Shown here piece by piece: positions 35,290 through 46,450 of a DNA stretch of 64,000 nt (the first letter of the stretch is position 1; each line of letters begins with the position of its first letter). The notes beneath the pieces are model-generated. The model made no database searches, was not told where the DNA came from, and saw only the letters and a list, made by a program, of their open reading frames with translations. Location of the stretch: the NCBI GenBank assembly GCA_031002005.1, contig CM061921.1, positions 174,848,935 through 174,912,934 of the forward strand, written 5' to 3'. The translations under genes and the position numbers were made by a program. Source of the DNA: Vandiemenella viatica (lineage: Eukaryota > Arthropoda > Insecta > Orthoptera > Morabidae).

Positions 35290-35925
35290 CATCAGAATGG
35301 ATAGAAACATTCTACGAGTTGGAGGATCGAATGTCAGAAGTCTAAACAGGCAGGTAGATTAAAAAACTTAAAAAGGGAGATGAAACAATTTAAGTTAGAT
35401 GCGATTTTGATATGCCAGATCAAGTGGAAGGATTCAGAGGATGTCTGGTTTCGGCAAATCACAATAATTAGCACACAAACTATCAGTGGAATAACTGGAA
35501 TAGGATTTACAATGAACAAGAGAGGAGGGAAACTAATGAGTTATGATGAATAGTTTGGCGGTGAGGATAGAAACTAAGCCTGCTCCAACCATATTAGTAC
35601 AATTGTAGATGAAATGTCACAGGAAGATGATGAAGCAATAGAGAAACTATATGATGAAATTGAAGAATTAATCAAATATGTGAAGGGGGATGGAAATCTA
35701 ATAATCATGGGTGATTGGAAAGTAACAGTGGGAGAACATGAAAAGGAGAATACCATAGGATGTTTTCATCTGGGAGAAAGGAATGAGCGAGAAAGAAGGT
35801 TGTTAGAATTTTGTGTAAAGTATAAACCCAGCGTGGTGAGAAAACTATTTAAGAAACATACGCCTGGATATGTCCAGGTGATACAGGTAGATGACATATT
35901 CAAACAAAGATTCACTAATTTTCTA
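35290..35925 (+). pseudogene. LINE endonuclease (AP-endonuclease type) relic
   Basis: It opens RVGGSNVRSLNRQ, equivalent to the 'G.WNVR.L' start of LINE endonucleases annotated as craniofacial development protein 2-like. Then come ITGIGFTMNK-like residues and, in an open frame 35614-35925, EEIEELIKY-like helices, LIIMGDWKVTVG (the GDxN box with Asn changed to Lys), HLGERNERERRLLEFC and FKKHTPGY. It would have nicked the target DNA. Stops in the first third and the D-W-K change show it is inactive. A SINE cuts it at 35930. Confidence 0.82.
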
Positions 35926-35929
35926 TTTT

Positions 35930-36165
35930 ATTTTATTTTATTTGCTTATGGCTTTACACCTCGTTGACGTTGAGGTCATTACAGGTGGGAAAGGACTGGT
36001 GGCAAGGAAATGGAAGGAATTCAGCCACTGTCTTTTAAAGGGAGCATCCTGGCATTTGCCTGTAGTGATTTGGGAAAACCTATCTGGAAGCCCAGACAGG
36101 GATTCAAACTAGCATCATCCTAAATGTGAGGCCAGAGCATTAGCCACTCACCCACCATGTTTGGT
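35930..36165 (-). mobile_element. Main-family SINE inside LINE copy 2
   Basis: On the minus strand it has a head 'aacatggtgggtgagtggc', a B box remnant 'gtttgaatccctg', the body 'gccaggatgctccc', and a 3' end 'gccataagcaaataaaataa'. The AAATA-type tail resembles the tail at 29975. It must be younger than the LINE copy it interrupts. Confidence 0.85.
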
Positions 36166-38310
36166 CCAGGAATGAAGTTATTCACTGTAAAGCATACTGA
36201 GGAGGTGACAGACTGATAGTTATGACTGATATTTATGAAGTGCAGGCTAAAATTCAAGAGAAAGAAGCAATACAAGTAGAACAGATTGGAAGTGACAAAA
36301 TAGAAACAATCTAACATGAGATGGTACATGTGCTATTAGGAAATAACTCTGAAAATAATTCAACTGAGGACGAATGGAATGCATTGAAGAGAGAAATAAT
36401 CACAGCTGGTAAAGAAACTTTAGGCTTTATGAAACAAGCCACCTGAGAACCTTGGATCACAGAAATAATATTGGAGTTGATGGATCAAAGAAGAAGCCAC
36501 AAAAATGCACTGGATGAAGCAAAAGAGAGCAGTACAGACATTTTAGAAATCAAATAAACAGGAAATGCAAAAAGTCAAAAGAAAAGTGGCTACAAGAACA
36601 GTGTGAAGAAGTAGAAAAGGAAATGGTCATAGGTAAAGTAGATGTGGCATATTGAAAGATCAAAGAAAGTTTTGCAGAAAGAAAGAAAAGATGTATAAAT
36701 ATTAAAGCTGCTGGTGGGAAACCTCTTTTAAACTCTGAAGACAGAGCTAATTGATGGATGGAATACACAGAGGAATTGTACGATGTGGACGATTTAAACA
36801 ATAGTGTAGTGGAAAAAGAAAGTGATGACTTAGGACATCCTGTTTTAAGAACAGAATTTGACAGAGCTTTGAAAGATCTGAATTCAAAAATGGTAGTTGG
36901 AAATGAGATTCCTGCATAACTTCTGAAATCCCTAGGAGTAGAAGGAATCCAAAGATTATTCAAGCCAATATAAAATTCTTGTGAAAAAGGAGTTTTCAAC
37001 TAATTTTAATAAAAGTATCATCTTCACACTTCCGAAGAAAGTGTAAGCCAACAAATTTAAGAATTACTGCACTGTAAGTCTAACATCACATGCTTCAAAA
37101 TTACTGACCATGATAGTATACAGAAGAATAGAAAGGATAGCAGAGGAGATAGTGTGTGAAGATTAGTTTGGGTTTAGAAAAAACCGCAGCACAAGAGAAG
37201 TAATTCTGTCTTTAAGATTAATACTTCAAGGGGCAGCAAACAACAAAGATATTTTTATGGTATTTGTTGATTTAGGAAAGTATTTTGATAATGTTAAGTA
37301 GGACAAGATGTTTAAAAGTTGAAAGAAATCAGGTGTAAAACATAAAGATAGAAGAATACTTTATAACCTCTATAAGAATCAAATAGTTATAAGAGAGTAG
37401 AGAATACTGAAAAACACACAACAGTTAAAAATAGTGTGTGACAAGATTGTAGTCTATCTCCGTTAATATTCAATTTGTATGTAGAGAAAGCAGTAATGGA
37501 AGTAAAAGAAAAATTTTAATGTGTCATAACGCATAAAGAGAGGGAAAAAAATCAGTAGCCTATGACTTGGTGATGACATTGTCTTGTTAGCAGAACAGAC
37601 TGAGAATGTTGAGATGTTACTGAATGTTATGAATAAAATACTGAATGATGGTTTTGGAATAAATATAAACCAAAGCAAGGGGGAAAAAGTGATGAAATGA
37701 AGTAGAAATGATAGCAGTAACATTGGGTTAAATATACAAATGGAATCAGATATAATACAAGAAGGAAATGAATTCTGCTACTTAGGAAGTAATTATGGCC
37801 AAAGGAGGAATGACATTAAAGGTAAAATAGCACCAGCAAAAAAGAGCCTTCTTAAAAAAATAAGAAGGTTTGGTTTCAAATATTGATCTAGGACTCAAAC
37901 AACTTTTTAAAGCTCTACGTGTGGAACACAGCACTTTAAGGTAGTGAACACCCAAAAATAAAAACTGAAGCATTTGAAATGTGGTGCTATAGAAGGATGC
38001 TGAACATTATGGAAACAGATAAAGTGCAAAATGAGCACATTTTGGAAATTATGGGTGGGAAAAGAAGATTGTGGAAGAGTCATACAGGAGGAAGAGACAG
38101 AATGGTGGGATAAATTTTAAGACATGTGGGATTAATTAATTTGTTGGTGGAGGGTATAGTTGCAGAGAAGAATTGCAAAGGTAGACAAAGGTTAGAATAT
38201 ATGAAGCAGATAACTGAAAATGTAGGGGCATGTTGAGATAAAGAGGTTAGCTCAAGATAGTGAGGGATGAAGGAGTGCATCAAACCAATCAAAAGATTGA
38301 CGACAGAAGA
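36166..38310 (+). pseudogene. LINE reverse transcriptase relic (copy 2)
   Basis: After the SINE the endonuclease end and RT continue in shifting frames: EDEWNALKREIITAGKETL near 36368, VVGNEIPA near 36893, SLSPLIFNLYVEKAV near 37455, and the catalytic box as LGDDIVLLAE from 37566 (family F/YADD, so Ala to Gly and the aromatic lost). Then INQSKG, EAFEMWCYRRMLNI near 37968, GGKRRLWK, RHVGLINLLVEG and the closing EYMKQI with IKPIKRLT near 38200-38300. Stops and frameshifts are frequent. The C-terminal wording is typical of arthropod EN-RT LINEs of RTE-like type. Confidence 0.82.
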
Positions 38311-38325
38311 AAAAAAAAGGTACTT

Positions 38326-39344
38326 ATAATCTGTCAGCAGGAAGTCCTACAGCTCTTTTATTAGAAGTATGTTAACTTATTATGCAAACGAAAATACGAA
38401 CAGCAAGTCCAGCTGTAAAGTAATCGGATATATTAAAGTACGATAAAAATCACAGCCAAGGAGTTATCTGACTGGTGGATATTTCCATAACAATCTAGTT
38501 ACACTCCATATAATTTCTGTTCTTAATCCTCCATCGCATGCAGCAGAGTTCATTAACTCAATCAGTAGGCAATTCTAGTCACAGAGTTTCCTATTTGCAA
38601 AGGAAAATCTACTTCCCACTATAATTAAATATTTAGTTAGGGTTACAGTCCTCCTCATATCTATCATATTCTTTGGTTCCTGCAGGAGGAAAATATCTGG
38701 TATGTGGAATAAGTTCAACTTTAAGAGTAGCACACACTATTAAATTGCATGATAAATTATTGTGGCCACTTAATATTCGTACCCTATTCTCTTCCTTGTA
38801 AAATTAAAAGAGCTTTCTCAGATTTTTATCCAGGTCTCACTGCCAACATACATTACAGAAGCCTCTTCATCCACTTCCATTGTCCCAATATATCCAAGCC
38901 TAGCTCCTTTACCATCTGCATTCCTGAGTATGTTCGAAACTAATTTACACAGTCAATTCTAGTCGATCTCCTTTAAACTTTTCATAGCTACTGTATTACA
39001 TGTCAATAAATGCCATTCCCACATCATCCCACCATACCCAGGTATGGGTCTGACTACAGTTTCATAGCCCAGTTCTCATAGTTCTATAGTACACCCCATC
39101 ATTACCATCAATGGCAGATATCAGACATTGGAATATGATATGACTAGATATTTGCATTTTGTACTACATTTAACCATTAGATAACCTGCTTAGATCTTCA
39201 TGTAGTCCTCAACAGTTCTCCATCCAGGTAAACCAATTGCAAATTACTAAATAACCAAACATAATTCCAAACCAACAGCAAAAATATTCATTCGAACAAC
39301 AAATAGCAATGTTTCCAACATATTACCCTCTATCCTGAAACTGT
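38326..39344. other. Spacer between convergent LINE copies, possible old LINE
   Basis: Minus-strand text at 39050-39180 ('gggtctgactacagtttcat', 'gatatgactagatatttgc') loosely matches the 3' coding end of the CR1/L2-type LINE at 57.8-58.0 kb, including the 'ggtctgacca.agttt' landmark. A very old minus-strand LINE relic is possible, but I could not assemble a protein. Confidence 0.35.
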
Positions 39345-40341
39345 TGTTGTTATAATTCTTTCAACTGGTTTAATGCAATCCTCCATCCTTTTCTATCTTG
39401 CACTAACCTCTTCATCTCAACATGCCTATTACAACCTATGACCTCTATTTTTCTGCTTCATATATTCTAATCACTATCTTCCTCTACAGTTCTTACCATC
39501 GACAGTTTCCTCAACTAATATATTAAACAATCCTGCACATCATAAAATATGACAAGCCATCCTGTCTCTTCTTTCTGTAGGACTCCTGCAACAAACTTCT
39601 TCCCTCACCTATCATTTCCAAAACATGTTCATTTCATACTTTATCTATCCTCTTAATTTTCAACATCCTTCTATAGCACCTCAATTTTCCTTCTTTCCAA
39701 TACCCCTGAAGTCCAAGCTTCGCTACCATAAACTGCTGTGCACCAAGCAACGAGTTTTAAAAAGTTCTTTTTTTGTCCTTGAACATTATTTGAAACTGAA
39801 ATATTTCTCTTTTTTCAAGAAGGCTCTTCACAAGTGCTAATCTGCTTCTAATATCATTACTGCATTATTTCCTAAGTAACATTTACTTCTATTGCATACT
39901 AAACTATTTTTACATTTAATCTACTATTATTGCTACAATTTCTGCTACAGTTCGTCCTTTTTGTCTTGCTTTGGTTTAAAATTAGTTCAAAATTTTCCAT
40001 CAGTATTTTGTTCATACCATTCAATAACTTCTTAAATTGTCTGTTCTGTTAAAAGGAAAATGCCATCAGCAAATCGTAACATACCAATTTTTTTTTCCTT
40101 GAATGCTTATGCAACATTCAAATTTTTCTTTTACTACCGTTATTGTTTCCTTTACATACAAGCTGAACGTTAATGGGGACAGACTATAAACTGGTCACGC
40201 ACCCTTTTTTTTCACAGATGCATGTCTCATGAATATATATTTTTATTATAGCCACATAATTCTTATATGGATTTTAAAATATTTTTCTATCTCGATATTT
40301 TAGACCATATTTCTTTAAAATTTTGAACACCTTGTTTCACC
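39345..40341 (-). pseudogene. LINE copy 3 RT, C-terminal half
   Basis: The minus strand aligns with 37280-38310 of copy 2: an 'attaacgttcagcttgtatg' block before the catalytic region, a 'cgatttgctgatggcatt' block (RFADG, so the second catalytic Asp is changed to Gly), then 'aggtgctatagaaggatg' and 'gtgcaagatagaaaagg'. Many stops; not functional. The join with the N-terminal half is broken by the PLE at 40356. Confidence 0.75.
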
Positions 40342-40867
40342 TAACATTATCAAAATTGGTAACAATTAAAGGAAAGAACTGCCACCAGGCAATATTTATA
40401 TGGAAAGGACGGATAAAATACACCCAAAACTCACCAAAGTTGAAGGGAGGAGGGCAGCAGCAACACAAAAACACATAAAATAAAATATTTCAGGTAAATA
40501 TTTATCAAGTTAATGGGCTGAGCTCGCACAAGCTTTGCGTTCGACGCAGCCACTCATAGAATCAAATTGACCAGCGGAGGTGGTGGGGAGAGCAACGATA
40601 ATATAACTGCAAGTATAAATCACAAAAAAGATTAAAATGGGAAATAATAATAATCAACATTGGAAAAATAATAATTAAAAAATGTAATAAATAATTAAAA
40701 AAATCGAATAATTTTGAAATAAGGCCTATAAATATCTGTATTCATTACCAAGTAAAGGATTTGTCGCCCGACTCGAAGTACCGAATCATTACACACAAAT
40801 TCATTTCGTTAATTGCATTTGTGGGAGCTGGAACGGTTCACCCAGTGATTGAATGAGCAAATGTTTG

Positions 40868-41100
40868 TTTTGAAATTAGCTGATTTAAGTGTGCTGCGAT
40901 GATAGTATTAGGTATTATTCTGAAGTATGTAATATTCAGTGCAGTAAATCAAATGTACGAACAATTTACCTAAATTTACTTTACTCAGTGAACAACTTAC
41001 ATGAACTTTACAAAGTACTAACAAAGTCATTCATGCGATGCTTCATGCTAGTGCTCAGTTGTACCAGAAGTAATGTGACATACCAATCAATGAATTTTAA
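40868..41100 (+). repeat. Direct repeat partner of 42607-42855
   Basis: Both begin near 'gtttgttttgaaatt', share 'gcagtaaatcaa.tgta' and a 'gatgcttcat.ctagt' block followed by 'cagaagtaatg' or 'caaaagtaatg'. Divergence is considerable. They bracket the nested LINE fragment inside the PLE. Confidence 0.5.
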
Positions 41101-41634
41101 GAATAAAAAAAGAAAATCATTAATCAGAAATGCGTATGAGTGAGAAAATTATCACAGGTGCATATGCTCTATCGCAATTAAAAAAACTTATTTTGAATGT
41201 GAATGAAATTTGAACCTCATTCGTTGTATACATAAGCATGATTTTGATTTGAATTCTTTTCTTTACAAATTAACATGTTTGTGTACAAACATATTGTGCG
41301 AACATTATTTTAATGTAATTAATATTATTTAACATTTTGATATTTTTAACGAGGTAATAATTTTGACAATGTAAAGACTAATTTTGTTTAACATTTAAAT
41401 TTACTGTGCATAATTTGTAAATAGAAAATTTGTATGGACAATTTGAGATATTTGTTGCTTTTTCATTGATCGTTCATTAGTGAGGTTTATCGATTTCAAA
41501 CATTTATAAAATTTATTTTAAGATTTGATATCTACTATTTTATTTTATAGTGTAATTTACAATATGAAAGAGTTGTCTAATAGTTTATAATATACATTTC
41601 TCAACTTGTTATGTTCTAATAATATTCAATTAAA

Positions 41635-42105
41635 TTGCAATGGAGCGCATGCTCCAGTGGCAATTTCCCTACACATTCATCTTCCCCCCTTCCTGCATCT
41701 ACCTACATTTGACCTCTACAAATTTTAACTTTAAATTCTTTCAACCTTTTTGGTAAATTATTCATAATTTCCCTTGGTAACCTATCCCAATCTCTAAATC
41801 CCTTACCTAAAATAGAGAATCTTCCTACACTCTTGTGCCTGAAATCAAGTGCCAGCTTGTCGTCATGGTCATCTTTTCCCATTCAAGCATTACTTTTAAT
41901 TCTCACATCAATATCTTTCTATGCCTCATTAACATATGCCTTGTACACTCCCATGACCCTGTTCAACCCTCCTCCTGTCTTCCGATGAATCCCATTTCAG
42001 CTCTTTTATCATATCTGTTACTGATTGAGTTCTGCGATAAGTTCCAGAAACAAGTCTATCAGCCCTTTTTTGCAGTTCCAGAATTCTATAAACAAAGAAC
42101 AAGGT
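41635..42105 (-). mobile_element. CR1/L2-type LINE 3'-end fragment nested in the PLE
   Basis: It aligns with 57285-57740 on the same strand: the terminal hairpin 'tggagc..gctcca' (41641-41656), the C-terminal wording of the ORF ('ttggtaacctatcccaatc' on plus) and the block coding for the SxxGxYRRxQSVTDxIxKLE equivalent (about 41960-42060). It is 5'-truncated at about 42105. No functional protein. Confidence 0.82.
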
Positions 42106-42606
42106 ACAATGGCTGGTGTTAGTTATTGTATTATTACTACAGGATCCATTTGATCAATGCAGTACTGGCTTTAATGTTGAATGTTTGTTGTAACAACGAC
42201 GCAACAACAATTAAGAATCTATCACATGTTTGTCCTGTACCTTTGTTATTGATTTAAAAATTTGAATATTGATATGTTTAAAACAAAACAATTAAAGCTG
42301 GAGTCAGTAACACTCTGCCAGCAGGCCTGATTTGATGGTATGTCCACATTTATTTTAACAAATCTATCACAAAAAGATGAAGAATTTATAAAAATAAATG
42401 AAAACAGTGATGAGACCTATTTAAAAATGAAATACTTTGATGAAATTATAATATTTGTTAAATTCATGTCCCATTATCATATCAGGCTTCTATGCAGGGT
42501 TTCGAGTAGGCTACTTTAAAAAATAACAGTCATTAGTTATTGTTACTAGATATGTCACAGTCAGACGAAAGATCAATTCTCTTTTTCTTTTTTGTATGCA
42601 AACAGG

Positions 42607-42990
42607 TGTTTGTTTTGAAATTCAATTATTCTTTCATATATAATATTCATTACAGTAAATCAAGTGTACATACAGAGGTTTTCCGTAAGACCCAAGTGCT
42701 AATTACTTGACTAAGTTTTATCCAAAAGAACAACTTTCCTAAACTTATTTCACAAAATAAACAATTTAACCAAGTATGAACGAAGTGTATGCGACTCAGC
42801 TCGATGCAAATGTGATGCTTCATACTAGTTTGTATTGTTTCAAAAGTAATGAGTAACGAAACGATACGATAGTAATGAAGTTATCCCGTAAGCTACGTGA
42901 CTCAATGTGATGCATCATGCTAGGGTTCGATTGTATCAAAAATAATGAGTAACGATTCAAAAGTAACGGGTACTGATTGGTTTAGTAACG
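42607..42990 (+). repeat. Short tandem and dispersed repeats with 'agtaatgagtaacga'
   Basis: A unit of about 100 bases recurs ('gatgcttcatactagt' at 42815, 'gatgcatcatgctagg' at 42910), each followed by 'a.aataatgagtaacga' or similar, then degenerates into 'aaaagtaacgggtactg'. The first 250 bases also match 40868-41100. Confidence 0.5.
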
Positions 42991-43022
42991 AATACATATG
43001 GGTACAGAATTTCTCGTTACTT

Positions 43023-43295
43023 TTACAGTTCTAATATATATGAATCTATTGTGCTGACCAGTGATGGGTGTACAGGTAGAGGATGGAAGATATTATCGGA
43101 AATTAAGGCCTGGCGGATGTCTAGTCTGCAGGATGTGTTGATATGCCAATTCCCACCTGTGGAGTTCAGAATGCATTCTGTAGGAGACCCACAGGCAGCA
43201 ACTACAGGGCATCCAGGATTGACAGCCTTATGTATCTTGGGCAGAAGATACAGGGTGCGGTTCCGGGTTGGGGGGAGGGGGATGTCATAACTCAA
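43023..43295 (-). pseudogene. Penelope-like RT fragment
   Basis: A 90-residue minus-strand frame with RTLYLLPKIHKAVNPGCPVV followed by GSPTECI. The LPKIHK-x2-NPG-xP-(I/V)V box is specific to PLE reverse transcriptases, between the N-terminal extension and the first core RT motif. Core motifs after it are missing; the frame ends among non-PLE repeats. It would have been part of the retroelement polyprotein. Confidence 0.82.
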
Positions 43296-43525
43296 ATGGA
43301 ATGGTGTGAAAGAACCTGTAAGGGACCTTGGAGGCTGAGGAAAGAGCGGATTTCTGTGCAGATCGAATTAGTGGGGGCAGTGGTACGAGGTAGGTCAGTG
43401 GAGATGTCAGATCTGCCCGAGAGCTTCAGCTATGTAGTCGCTTCTGTTGCTGCTGCCCTTCTCCCTTCAACTTAGGCGAGTGTTGGGTGTATTTTATCTG
43501 TCCTTTCATTATAACATTATCAAAA

Positions 43526-44290
43526 GCTTTTTGAAAATCATAAAATGCCATAAAAAGTAACTTTTTTCTCGATACACCCTTCAGCTATTAATCTTACAGC
43601 CAGAATGGCTTCCCTTGTACCAGAGTTTTTCCTAAATCCAAACTGATCTTCACCTACTATCTCTTCTACTACCCTTTCCATTTTTTGTTTCTAAAATGTG
43701 TGTACTGCTCTCTACCCTCTTAAGAATTTTTCTGTTTCACCTGAGCTCCAAAATTTCTTCTGTGTTCCAAGGTTTTCAAGCGGCTGTTTCTCCTAACGCT
43801 TAATGTTTCTTTAGCAGCTCAGCAATTTTGAAACGTGATGTTATTCTTATGGTGTGATAATTCTCACATTTGTCAGCTTGTGATTTACTCGGAAGTGCGA
43901 AGATAATATTTTTATTAAAATCAGTTAGAATTTCTCCTGTTTAATAACTTTTCAATATCAGTTTGAATAGTATTTGGATTCCTTTTTCTCCTCAGGATTT
44001 CAGAATTTTTGCAGGAATCTCATCATTTTCAACCACCTTATTTGATTTCTAGTCATTCAGAGCTTTATCAAACTGTGTCCTCAAAACTGGGTTTCCTAAG
44101 TCATCAATGTTGAAATCAGCTCCCTTTTCCATTGTGTGGTTGTTCAAGACATTCCCATCACACATTCTCTCGCTGTATTCTTTCCATCGGTGAGCTCAAC
44201 CTTATGATTGTAAAAGAGGTTTCCCCCCAGCTGCTTTAATTTTTACACATCCTTTCTTCATTTCCCCAAAATTCTGTCTGATCTTTCTAT
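43526..44290 (-). pseudogene. LINE copy 3 RT, N-terminal half
   Basis: The minus strand follows copy 2 at 36700-37280: 'ctgctgggggaaacctct'-like text, 'gatgacttaggaaaccc', 'gatgagattcctgcaaaa', 'cttccgagtaaatcac' and 'gatcagtttggatttagg', ending in 'aaaagcttttgataatg', the PLE target. A duplicated piece of upstream LINE sequence sits at about 43690-43800. Several stops; inactive. Confidence 0.75.
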
Positions 44291-44643
44291 GGGAGCGTGC
44301 ATAAACCACGTAGCTCCATCTTGGCCTCCTGTGACCCCCCCCCCCCCCACGTAGCCCTACGTGGCTTTTGCCACTACCCCCTCCCTCCCACGTAGCACGT
44401 AGCTTTTTTCCCTTTTGATTCTTGTACTATTTTCTCTTGTCATACTATTGTAAATTAACTGAGGGAAATAAATATTAACATGCTGTTTTGAATTCTATTC
44501 CTCATTTAAACTGTGAAAAATGTTATGAAAGGAAAGCTACGTGTCCTGGCTCGGAACCCCCCCTCCCCCCACGTAGCCTAGCGTAGCCTTTCAGTCGACC
44601 CCTCCCTCCCCTGAACCGAGCCACGTAGTTTGTGCACGGTCCC
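44291..44643 (-). mobile_element. MITE family M1, 353 bp, TAT duplication
   Basis: Reverse-orientation twin of 25666-26019: on the minus strand it starts GGGACCGTGCACAAACTACG and shares 'ccgagccaggacacgtagct'. TAT flanks both ends (44288-44290; 44644-44646). It interrupts LINE copy 3 at a position where copy 2 has none. Confidence 0.88.
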
Positions 44644-44646
44644 TAT

Positions 44647-46075
44647 AGGCCACTTCATCTCCATTTATTTTTTTCTTCTTCACATTTTGATTGCAGCCAC
44701 TTTTCTTTTGTTTTCTTGCATTTCCTGTTTATTCGATTTCTAAAATGCCTGTGCCACTCTCTTCCTCATTCAGAATTTTTCTGCCTTCTCCCATGCTCTA
44801 CCAACTCCAAAAAGTTTTTCCATTTTCCAAGGTTTTTCAAGCAGCTGTTTAATGGGTATTTTTTTTAGCAGCATTGATCATTTCTCTCTTCAGTGTATTC
44901 CATTCGTCCTCAGTTGAACCTCTTTCCCAGTTATTTCTTTGACTAATGTCTACCATTTATGCAAATTTTTCTCTCAGGTTAGATTGTTTAAAATTGTTCA
45001 CTTTCAGTCTATTCTGTCCATTTTCCTTCTTTATTCTCTTGCTTTTCAGCCTATAATTCATAGCTAATAGATTGTGGTCATGTCAACTACTGAGTATGCT
45101 TTACAGGCTAGAAATTCATTCCCGAGTCTCCATTTGACAGTGATACAATATAGCTGATATCTACCTGTATCCAATGGATGTTTCCAGGTGTATATCCTTT
45201 GTGCATAATTTTTGAAGTATGGTGAATACACTGAATACATAGTTCGCAAAACATTCTCGCAACCTGCTTCCTCACTCATTTCTTTCTCCTACACCATAAC
45301 TTTCTACAGTATTCATCTTTTCCTCCTCTCACTATTGCATTCTGGTCATGCACAAATATTATACTTTCATCCCTCTTCACATATTCAATTTTGTTATATT
45401 TTTCCCCATTTCCTCATTTACCTGCGACATTGGCATGTGCACTTTTACTAACATGGTTGGAGCAGTCATAGATTCGAACCTCACAATGGTCCCATCACTA
45501 AACTGTTCATTATAACTCAGCCAATCCTCATACTAACTTGTTCATTACAAATCTCACACCTGTAACTCAACTGACTGCTCTTGAGCTATTATTCAAATTT
45601 CTAAATTTACTACCCTACTCTATCTGCCCTATTCAGACTTCTGACATTCCACACTCCAACTCAGAATCTTTCTATCCATTCTGATGACTCCTCCCTCAAC
45701 ACTTCCCACCCAGAGATCGAATTGGGCGACTACTTTACCTCCGGATATTTTACCATACTATATGTAATTTGAAAGCATTACATGTGCCTAGGACATTATT
45801 AGAGTCTTCAATGCAGTGGTTTCCCACTGCCTACTAGATCCCCCATGCCACTGATCATTTCATATTCATCCGCCTTTAGGGGCTGTTTCCAACCCCAAGG
45901 GCAAGAGGGTGCCCTGGTTCACTGCCCCCTGCTCTTCTTTCAGGAGACCATTGGAAAGTCGTGGATGACTCCTCATACCGGGACCCATTCCACTTTGCTC
46001 TTCTGTGCAAATAGGGAGCACCACGTGAAGGAGAGTTCGACATTTGGTTTTAAGAGGCTAATATAATCTCTCCCA
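44647..46075 (-). pseudogene. LINE copy 3 5' UTR and endonuclease relic
   Basis: The minus strand from 46075 matches copy 2 from about 34930. The endonuclease equivalent runs from about 45660 ('tggaatgtcagaagtctgaa') through 'actgctccaaccatgttag' (45460) to 'gaggacgaatggaatacac' (about 44900). The endonuclease middle is shorter than in copy 2 and lacks the GDWK box. Multiple stops. Confidence 0.75.
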
Positions 46076-46450
46076 AGCCATTTTTATGTTTTATATAAAA
46101 AAAAAAAATATTTTTATTCTACTTTTATTAATCATTACAGTCATTATACTTTCCTACAATTATCATCGGTGAACTTCTACCCTTATCCGCCCACCACCAC
46201 AATAATCCCCACCTGGTTTATCTTTGGCTCAGTTACATAGTAATTCTCAATGTGTAAACATCTGATCATCTTGCCACATGTCTCACATCAAATAAGACTA
46301 ATATCTTTTACTAAAATTTTGTAAAGTGTGTTCAGTTTTTTCCTATTGCCTCTCAGCAATGTCATTGTCAACGTGTGTGCATGTTCCTTTATCTTTGTTT
46401 CTCATAATTTGTCACCTTAGTTTGTTTCCACATTCTTATTTATCCCCGTC

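Larger units (their letters stand above)
34905..38325 (+). mobile_element. LINE copy 2, near full length (5' UTR, EN, RT, 3' end)
   Basis: It begins like copy 1 (5' UTR, 'ggagtcacccactgcttgcc'), passes through an apurinic endonuclease domain (about 35290-35925) and an RT, and ends near 'gattgacgacagaag' with an A-rich tail at about 38310. A minus-strand SINE sits at 35930-36165. The same family occurs as copy 1 (11560-12640) and copy 3 (39345-46075, opposite strand), so copies 2 and 3 lie tail to tail. Confidence 0.85.
40356..43511 (-). mobile_element. Complete Penelope-like element insertion, 14-bp target duplication
   Basis: The LINE target TAACATTATCAAAA is present on both sides (40342-40355; 43512-43525), a perfect 14-bp duplication, and the LINE reading resumes correctly across it. 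The ends carry 62-bp inverted repeats (40403-40464 and 43446-43508) including 'ggataaaatacaccc', 'agttgaaggga' and 'gggcagcagcaac'. PLE RT sequence is on the minus strand at 43295-43023. The interior is replaced by other repeats, including a LINE fragment (41635-42105). PLE terminal repeats in inverted arrangement are known. Confidence 0.82.
39345..46075 (-). mobile_element. LINE copy 3, near full length, with two insertions
   Basis: The reverse complement aligns with copy 2 from its 5' UTR (46075 downward: 'gcccctaaaggcggatgaat'), through the endonuclease (about 45620-45200), the RT N-part (44880-43526) and, after the nested PLE, the RT C-part (40341-39345; for example 'tatagaaggatgttgaaa' and 'tgaagaggttagtgcaag'). 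A MITE (44291-44643) and a PLE (40356-43511) are nested. It ends near 'gaaagaattataacaacaac'. A stretch at about 43690-43800 repeats sequence from near 44745-44830, so the copy has also been rearranged internally. Confidence 0.82.
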
